64,000 nucleotides of DNA from Cheiracanthium punctorium (lineage: Eukaryota; Arthropoda; Arachnida; Araneae; Cheiracanthiidae), in NCBI GenBank assembly GCA_038373885.1, contig JAWZYV010019980.1, forward strand, positions 806,001 through 870,000, given 5' to 3'. The first letter of the stretch is position 1. Each line of letters begins with the position of its first letter. A program made the translations under genes and the position numbers. Positions 57,765 through 64,000 of this stretch are shown piece by piece. Below the pieces are notes generated by a model. That model was not told where the DNA came from and made no database searches. It was given only the letters and a program-made list of their open reading frames with translations.

Positions 57765-59268
57765 CACTCATGTCCATAAATTAAGGATAATTCAGAATCA
57801 CACAGAAATTGATCTCTAAAATAAAAATTTCACCTGTGGAATGATCACACACATCTTGAAGAAGAATATGCAAATTACAGGAAACCACCAGATGGCGTGG
57901 ATGGTACGTCACAATGACGAAAGTGTAAGAGAGGGGTATATAAGGAATGGTGGCAAAGAAGTAAAATTGTTCACAAGCGCTGTGAAAGCCTTTCAGTGCA
58001 AAAACCGCATAGTTATGGCACAAAGGAGGCATTTGGATGATGTTTTACGTGGCAGAATTATCGGACGACTGGAATGTGGACGTACCCAGCTGGAAGTATC
58101 CGAGGAACTTGGAATCGCCCAGAGTGTCATCTCCAGGCTTTGGCAACGATTCCAAGATGATGGTAATGTGAGTAGACGTTACAGCACAGGTCGCCCCCGA
58201 GTTACAACGCCGAATGAGGACCGCTATTTGGCAGTTACTGCCAAAAGAAACAGACGGAGTACAGCATCAGACCTGTCTCGTCAGCTCTCTTCAGCTACCG
58301 GTACGACAGTTTCAAGGCAGACCGTGTACAGACGCTTAGGGCACATTGGTCTTATGCTCGTAGGCCTGTCAGATGTGTTCCACTTACCGCAACTCACTGT
58401 CGCCTGCGATTAACCTGGAGTAGAGAGCATGCATTGTGGACACCGCAACAGTGGTCTTGTGTGATGTTTTCCGACGAGTCCAGGTTTAGTTTGGAGTCTG
58501 ATTCTCGCCGGACATTCATCTGGAGAGCGCCAGGTACCCGTTACCACCAAGAGAACACCATTGAAAGACACCGTTACGGTGGTGCAGGATGGCTCGTTTG
58601 GGGAGAAATTATTCTTGGTTCCAGAACTGACCTGCATGTTCAGAGTGTAACGATGACAGGCCACATCTATCGGGATGTCATTCTGGAACAACATGTACGT
58701 TTGTTTCGGGGCGCCATGGGTGCTGAATCTGTGTTTATGGATGACAACGCCCATCCTCACCGTGCAAACATTGTAGACGAATGCCTTCAATCGGAGGATA
58801 TCACCCGTATGCATTGGCCAGCATACTCACCGGACTTGAATCCAATAGAGCATGTGTGGGATATGCTTGGCCGACGAATTGCAGCCCGTCAACCCCCTCC
58901 CACCTGTCTACCCGAACTTCGGAGTGCATTGCTTGATGAGTGGTGTAATATTCCCCAAGATCAGATTGATCATTTGATACTCAGCATGCCTAGGCGTTGT
59001 CAGGCCTGTATTGCATCGTCCGGGAGACATACTCCGTATTAACCATCCTACTAACCATGTTATACTGTTTTTTGTAAATAGGTTCTTTTTTGAAATTTGG
59101 TCAAGGGAGTAAAACTTGCAATTTTTATTAATTATGTCAAACATATAGCATCTTTTTTGCTCTTTACATTTTGTTTAATAAATAGACTTTACAAATAAGT
59201 CAAATTTGTTTTGCTTCTTTCTCTTTCTTTGCCTGAACTTCATTATCCTTAATTTATGGACATGAGTG
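57765..59268 (+). mobile_element. Tc1-type transposon, 1504 bp, nearly intact
   Basis: Perfect 27 bp terminal inverted repeats begin CACTCATGTCCATAAATTAA. TA lies at both sides (57763-57764 and 59269-59270). It carries a single transposase reading frame broken once. Perfect termini and a long conserved frame mark this as the youngest autonomous-type element in the window. Confidence 0.95.
58015..59042 (+). pseudogene. Tc1-family DD34E transposase with one frameshift
   Basis: The protein would cut and rejoin the element ends in the nucleus. Start at MAQRRHLDDVLRGRIIGRL (58015). Residues about 5-120 form the paired helix-turn-helix region (IIGRLECGRTQLEVSEELGI; GRPRVTTPNEDRYL). The catalytic core is in the second frame: FSDESRF (first Asp), FMDDNAHPHR (second Asp), SPDLNPIEHVWDML (Glu) with 34 residues between the second Asp and the Glu. 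An apparent single-base loss near 58353 shifts the frame: the expected coding resumes in another frame and reaches a stop at 59042. Total length near 340 residues is normal for Tc1 proteins. An upstream in-frame extension from 57841 lies in the element's 5' region and is not needed. A sequencing error cannot be excluded as the cause of the shift. Confidence 0.9.
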
Positions 59269-59442
59269 TATTTTACAACAATAATTTTATGGGTATCTCT
59301 TTTATTTTTCTTTGAACGGAATATGTGAAAAGAGAGTGTTTGCCCCCCTAATCCTCATATACCTTACGAATTTCGAGGGGGGGTGGAGTTTTATCAAACC
59401 AGTACGTTACAAACCTAATATATGCCCCATGTTTCATACTAA

Positions 59443-60566
59443 GAACGTTGGAGCTGGTATTTTCTCGAAACTATTTTCCTTCTATACATCTTTTGGAAAG
59501 TGTGGCACTGCCTTTGATGGTGAAGTAGAGGTGATACGCATCGCCCTTCATCAACTAACCTGCCATCTGTCTAAAATTAAAAATGTAGTACTTCTATCTG
59601 ATTCACAGGCTGCCATTGAATCCATCAGTTCTTTTCAGGATCCACTATCAAAAGAAATTTTCCAGTGTCAACAGCTGCTAATTTTGCTGAGGTCCCACCA
59701 AAAGCGTGTTGTTTTGCAATGGATTCCTGGCCATTGCAATCTATATGGCAATGAGCAGGCGGATTTTCTTGCCAAAAAGGGAGCAGCTCTGACACACTGT
59801 GCAAAACGAGAAATCTCTTTCCATAGCTCCAAATTACTTATTAGCCCTTTAACGTGCAGTGATCCCGCTCTGGGAACACCAAACTCTGATGTTTTGACTG
59901 TTGCCAGTCACGAAGAATAGATTTGATTTCTATAAAAATAGTTGCGGGTGACATGGCTCCACGAGAATCCTTTACTAGCACGTCATTTCCCGTAAAAAAA
60001 TGGTCACGATTATTTTTAACAGCACTGACATCTGCTGAAATATGGAAGAATGCGAGAACAGCTGGATAGATCGCCTAATGCTGAAAAAAGGGCAGCCGTT
60101 GCCATCGCTCGACTTAGATCTAGAGACCTTTTTTGACGACAGCTGGCTGTGCCGGGCACTGTGAACGTCAAAAAATTGTCTCTAGATCTGTGGCACGCGA
60201 TGAACGTTTCGATCGTCCGCCATCTTGCTGGTAGTTAAGTCGAGCGATGGCAACGGCTGCCCTTTTTTCAGCATTGGGAAAAGGTTGCGCCTCAAAGGGT
60301 TAAGCAAATCATGCGGAAGTAATAACTCCTTAGCGGACATTCCTGACAAACCTAGAAGAGAGGCAGTGGCTGCTTTTCGTCTTTTTACAGGGCATGATTG
60401 CCTTGCCGCCCACCTCCATCGCATCGACATTCATCCCGAGGCTGCCTGCCCTCTGTGCGGCAGAAATGAGCCTATGGACAAATACCGTCTGCGTGCCTGT
60501 GGAGCCCTCCATGGTTTTACGGACTCTTGGAGATATTGGAAGGCTAGAGGACTTTGGGGGCGATAA
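59443..60566 (+). pseudogene. ORF2 C-terminus: RNase H domain and zinc-knuckle tail
   Basis: Before the insertion the frame reads NVGAGIFSKLFSFYTSFGK, TAFDGEVEVIRIAL (catalytic Glu), VVLLSDSQAAIESI (Asp) and LQWIPGHCNLYGNEQADFLA (last Asp). This is a type I RNase H missing its first Asp because of the 5' truncation. After the insertion it continues as RREAVAAFRLFTGHDCLAAH, then CPLCGRNEPMDKYRLRAC, the cysteine/histidine tail seen at ORF2 ends of Jockey-like elements. The two halves are not in one simple frame even if the insertion is removed, so at least one further indel exists. Not functional. Confidence 0.85.
59845..60299 (+). mobile_element. TTAA foldback element inside the retrotransposon (copy I)
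   Basis: TTAG (59841-59844) and TTAA (60300-60303) flank it. Left CCCTTTAACGTGCAGTGATC, right (inverted) CCCTTTGAGGCGCAACC. Arm 1 is shortened: CTCGACTTAGATCTAGAGAC lacks the middle of the arm. Arm 2 is complete. It is younger than the retrotransposon copy it interrupts. Confidence 0.9.
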
Positions 60567-60669
60567 CCTTCAGCTATCCTATTTGTGTTTTATCTTTGTA
60601 CATTCTGATTTTACCTCTTTTGTATTTGGCCCCTGCCATTGGAAAAAAAAAAAAAACGTTTCATACTAA

Positions 60670-61770
60670 TAATTTCAGTAGTTTCGGCTAGGCAAAATAT
60701 TTATCATACTATCAGAAAACGACAAGCTTTTCAGTCTAGAACCCGATGTAGTAAATTCTTGAATGTAGTCACAACTCGGGTCGGGGGTCCTTTAACACTG
60801 ACATGTGCATGAAATATACAGTGTGGGAGTGAAATTCTTTTAAACCTTTAAGGCCCATATCGATTCCCCGTTCTTCTAAAGTCGTGTATAATGACTTTTT
60901 AAGACTCACTAATGAATAAATAAGATAGTAAAAGTGTTTTCAAAAATATTATATTAGTATAAGTATTTCAAAAATATTATATTATTATTAGTATAAGTGT
61001 TTTCAAAAATATTATATTATTTAAATAATGAACATAAAAGATTTATTAATTATATTTTCTACCTTGATCTACTTAAAAATATTTTTTGTTCCATAAATAA
61101 AACATCAATCAAAAAGTAAAACACAATGAATATTACTGCAAATATGTGGATAACATTAAATTAAAGGGCAAATTCACATATTTAGAAATACAAAATCTTT
61201 CTTAAAATGAGTGTCAATGTACAGATAATTTTAAAATTCATACTTAATGTTTAACATTTTATTTTATTTTAGATTATGAAAACGTAGCATTAGAGTCATA
61301 AACGAATTAAAATAAAAATTTTGGGACCCTAATATTCGAAGGCCCCCTAGGACTTACCCTACCAGGCCTACTGGAAAATAAGGACCTATTTCAGTCCTGA
61401 TTATGTGTGTTATTTACAAAGTTTTCATTAGTTATAACCTTTAAACATCATTTTTTAAGTGTTCTTATTAATATTATTGCCGGTTTTTAAGATTCCAGTT
61501 CATATTAATTGACTAGCTGCTGAACCATGCATATAAAGTGTATAGAATTTTTGAGCCAGATATCGTACGATTACACAGTTATCTGTAATTGATTACAAGA
61601 ATTGTTATCGATTATTATTTAAATAACTCTGTTTTTTATTACTATCCTAAGTTAATTTTTAATTAAAAAAAAGCAGTGATATTGATCTTGAGAAATCAAA
61701 TTTTCAAAAAAAAAAACAAATGTTTGTTTCTGTTGTTAAGGCAAAGCTACCCATGAAAATCATTATTGTT
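60670..61770. other. AT-rich DNA with a small tandem repeat
   Basis: GTTTTCAAAAATATTATATTA-like ~40 bp units occur three times at 60933-61022. Nothing else recognised. Confidence 0.5.
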
Positions 61771-61786
61771 CTGTTTCCCACTACAG

Positions 61787-62034
61787 CCTCACCACAGCAC
61801 AGTGGTTATGTCACTGAAAATGGTAGATGGCCGAAGTGTGAAGGTCCCGGGTTCGGGTCCCATCGCGCGGCTGTCGATCTAACGGTCTGGAGTTTTTTTT
61901 AGGTTTTCTCCAGATGTAACGTGAATACGCGTTAGAACCCCTTAAAAAGTCCTCCTACCAAGCCTTAACCAAGGCACCCCCCCCTTTGGCAGATCGTCCT
62001 AGTGTAGCGTTGCCATAATCACACACAACAACAA
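61787..62034 (+). mobile_element. tRNA-derived SINE, second copy of the 26861 family
   Basis: A box AGCACAGTGG (about 61796-61805), B box GGTTCGGGTCC (61850-61860), body GTTTTCTCCAGATGTAACGT, end GTAGCGTTGCCATAATC and an ACA-rich tail. CTGTTTCCCACTACA (61771-61785) and CTGTTTTCCACTCCC (62035-62049) form a slightly decayed target duplication. Confidence 0.85.
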
Positions 62035-62049
62035 CTGTTTTCCACTCCC

Positions 62050-62423
62050 GTATTATCCCGTAGGGCAAATCCAGATTTTACCCGCGGTCTCCGGCTCTAA
62101 AAGCCTTCAAATTTTTTAAACACTCTTTGTTCCCTCCTATAAATTTTCTTCATGAAATTTTCCGGATAAGAGTACAAGTTTCATAGATGTGAACCACAAT
62201 TTTATCAATGCGGGCTCCCCCGTTGGTCATAACTGGACTCTGGGGGTTTTGCAAATCGGCAAATATTGAAGAAGTCGAAGTTTGTTTTTTATTTGGGAAA
62301 AAATGCTTGTCTTACTTCCACGCACATTAGTGAGTCTAGCGCCTAAACTATAGAAGCTTCGTCACCTGGGAAAAATCAGCATTTCGGCGCTCCCTTGACT
62401 AAGGCATCCGGGGTAACCAAGCC
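62050..62423. other. intergenic DNA, nothing recognised
   Basis: No gene or repeat boundary. Confidence 0.45.
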
Positions 62424-62427
62424 TTAA

Positions 62428-62784
62428 CCCTTTGAAGTGGAAGCATTTTCACATCAATGTAGAAGTCTATACTGGATAGACTGCCCTACGCAGAAAAATT
62501 GCATCTGCTACCATCGATCTATTTAAATATCAACAATTATCTGACAAAGCTGGCTGTGTTGCCTCGCAGCCAACTGTGTCAAAAAACTTCTTTAGCTCTA
62601 TGGCACCAGGTGGGCGGTTCGATCGACCGCCCACCGATTGTTGGTAGTTAAATGGATTGATGGCAACATCTGCATTATTTCAGCGTTAGGACCATTTAAA
62701 CATTTTTTGTGTGTGTGTGTGTGACTAGCAATGAAAGAGCTGAAATAAATTTGTTCCACGATGCAACCAGCGAGCGTCAAATGG
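62428..62784 (+). mobile_element. diverged relative of the TTAA foldback family (copy J)
   Basis: TTAA at 62424-62427 and 62785-62788. Ends CCCTTTGAAGTGG and (inverted) CCATTTGACGCTCGC. The order of blocks follows the main family: ACTGGATAGACTGCCCTACG, GCTACCATCGATCTATTTAA, GCTGGCTGTGTTGCC / GCAGCCAACTGTGTCAAAAA, CTCTATGGCACC, GGTTCGATCGACCGCCCACC and GGTAGTTAAATGGATTGATG. Sequence identity is low and the long left domain is missing. A (GT)n tract lies at 62706-62722. Confidence 0.65.
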
Positions 62785-62788
62785 TTAA

Positions 62789-64000
62789 TTTTGGCGTCCC
62801 TGTTAATTTGGAACAATAACTAATTTTGGCGGCCCTTTCAGCGTACGTGTACCCCGGTCTAGTTGCGGCCCTGAGTGAATCTTTTCATGGTATGTTCGTG
62901 ATCCTGGTAGAAACTTCCCTGTGATTTCCCACTGCTGTGTTGTGTTCATTTTGTTCTTTTTACAAGAATATTCAACCAAACTGTACATATCTGTCAAAAT
63001 TCCAAGAAGCATTTTACGATCACTTTATAAAAAAAAGTAAAAGAAGAAAAATCATTAGCAGAATTTATGTGTTATATCAAACGCTCCATCGGCGCCAGAC
63101 AATGAGTCTCGTCGTTTATTCTTAAAGCCAGAGAGTGTTTATTTATGTACTCTATTTACTTTAACGCAGTCACTCACTTTCTTGGTGAGCGGATCACTTA
63201 GCTTATAACTAAGGCAGTTGAGTGCATCATTTTTTAAAATTAAAGTTCTGTCGTTACTGCAAGCCTGTTACCTCCAGAAGTAAGTACCTTACAGTTAGGG
63301 TTGCGAACAGTTGCAGCTGGGACGTCCCGTTTCTAGGGCTTTAGAGAGCACATTCCGAGGAAGGTGTGTGCGGGATGCCAAATGTCCCGTTTTCTGAATA
63401 GACTAAGTATTTTATTAATTTAATAATTTGGTAAATTATAATGAATTTAGAAGAAATTTTAAGCATTAAGTTTCTTTTCTAAATAATTAATAGTATGATC
63501 CCAGTAAGAGTGATTTAATATATCTTATGTTGTTTTTCCAAATATATAACTATCACATTCTTAGTACAAGATAAAATTTAAGACTATATTATTTCTTACA
63601 TAGAATTGATACCCACTGTGATGAAGATTACATATCTAATCTTAATTATTTAATTTGGCTTTCTTTAATGTAATCTATCCAAAATCATGTATTCTAAATC
63701 TTTTTGTTCTCATTTTAATGTCACTTCTGCTTTTAATCTGTATATTCGATTTTTCCCGTATGCATTATTCTTGATTATTATTTGTTTCATCAGACCTGTG
63801 GAGCCGTTGTGCTAAAAATAGATTATATTACACCCGTTGTGGCCCTATGCAACGGTCTTTTTTGCTTACCCTTCATTGGCATAGTGTTGGCGTTGTTATT
63901 TTTTGTTGCCCTGCCTCATTTTTCAAATTATTTGCTCGCGATTCTGATATTTTAATTTTATTAGATTAAGTTTTAAGGTTGCTCTGGGATTGGCGTTATT
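62789..64000. other. AT-rich DNA to window end, nothing firm recognised
   Basis: 63296-63400 contains GTCCCGTTT words in a slightly GC-richer patch that may be a repeat edge. No gene or RNA identified. Confidence 0.45.

Larger units (their letters stand above)
59443..60657 (+). mobile_element. 5'-truncated non-LTR retrotransposon 3' end with poly(A), split by a foldback element
   Basis: GTTTCATACTAA flanks it at 59431-59442 and 60658-60669, a perfect 12 bp target duplication. A poly(A) tail lies at 60643-60656. Content is the C-terminal part of ORF2 plus a short 3' UTR. The 5' truncation falls inside the RNase H domain. Without the nested element (59845-60303) the insertion is about 756 bp. 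Confidence 0.9.

Noticed and set aside
58410..58814. 134-codon minus-strand frame
   Set aside because: Antisense shadow of the Tc1 transposase.

Overview
This is an AT-rich, gene-poor stretch of a eukaryotic nuclear genome, almost certainly an arthropod and probably an arachnid such as a spider. The organism guess rests on the Tc1 transposase type, the tRNA-derived SINEs, the Helitron ends and the dense miniature elements, so it is inference. I recognise no intact host protein-coding gene, rRNA or free-standing tRNA. Nearly everything that can be identified is transposable-element or tandem-repeat DNA, and most long open frames are chance or antisense readings of repeats.

Layout. 1-1162: a Helitron-like 3' end with a GTCAC/GTGAC array and a degenerate 120-157 bp tandem repeat. 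1163-10370: diverged repeats, a broken endonuclease-domain fragment (4494-4722) and pogo/Tigger-type miniature elements (6283-6656, 7157-7357). 10371-12283: two copies of a TTAA-flanked foldback family, one split by an 828 bp hAT-type element with a perfect 8 bp duplication. 14922-20340: a double-hairpin element (15961-16304), a probable LTR carrying heat-shock elements (about 18440-18990, minus strand) and a Tigger relic (19533-20340). 20341-28090: an old minisatellite, a minus-strand SINE with an 11 bp duplication, a 2.38 kb Helitron (24216-26595), and a ~270 bp tandem array split by another SINE. 29487-42723: more foldback copies, a decayed mariner-type element (33115-34491), a ~270 bp array (36615-37990), two long inverted repeats and hAT-type MITEs. 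43040-50740: tandem repeats, a Tigger-like MITE and a ~200 bp satellite (48000-50430) interrupted by a TTAA element.

50793-55192 is one complete but decayed DNA transposon. It has terminal inverted repeats, a 9 bp flanking duplication and a minus-strand transposase-like pseudogene. It was later invaded by an 84 bp hAT MITE and by a 1471 bp Helitron built around a 156 bp tandem array. 57765-59268 is a young Tc1 element with perfect 27 bp inverted repeats and one obvious frameshift in its DD34E transposase. 59443-60657 is a 5'-truncated non-LTR retrotransposon with a poly(A) tail and a 12 bp duplication, split by a foldback element. A SINE and a strongly diverged member of the foldback family follow.

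The most distinctive signal is the foldback family: ten recognisable copies plus one old relative. It has TTAA targets and CCCTTT termini (piggyBac-like), and full copies carry a ~115-120 bp internal palindrome. The nested insertions give a readable relative chronology of transposition.
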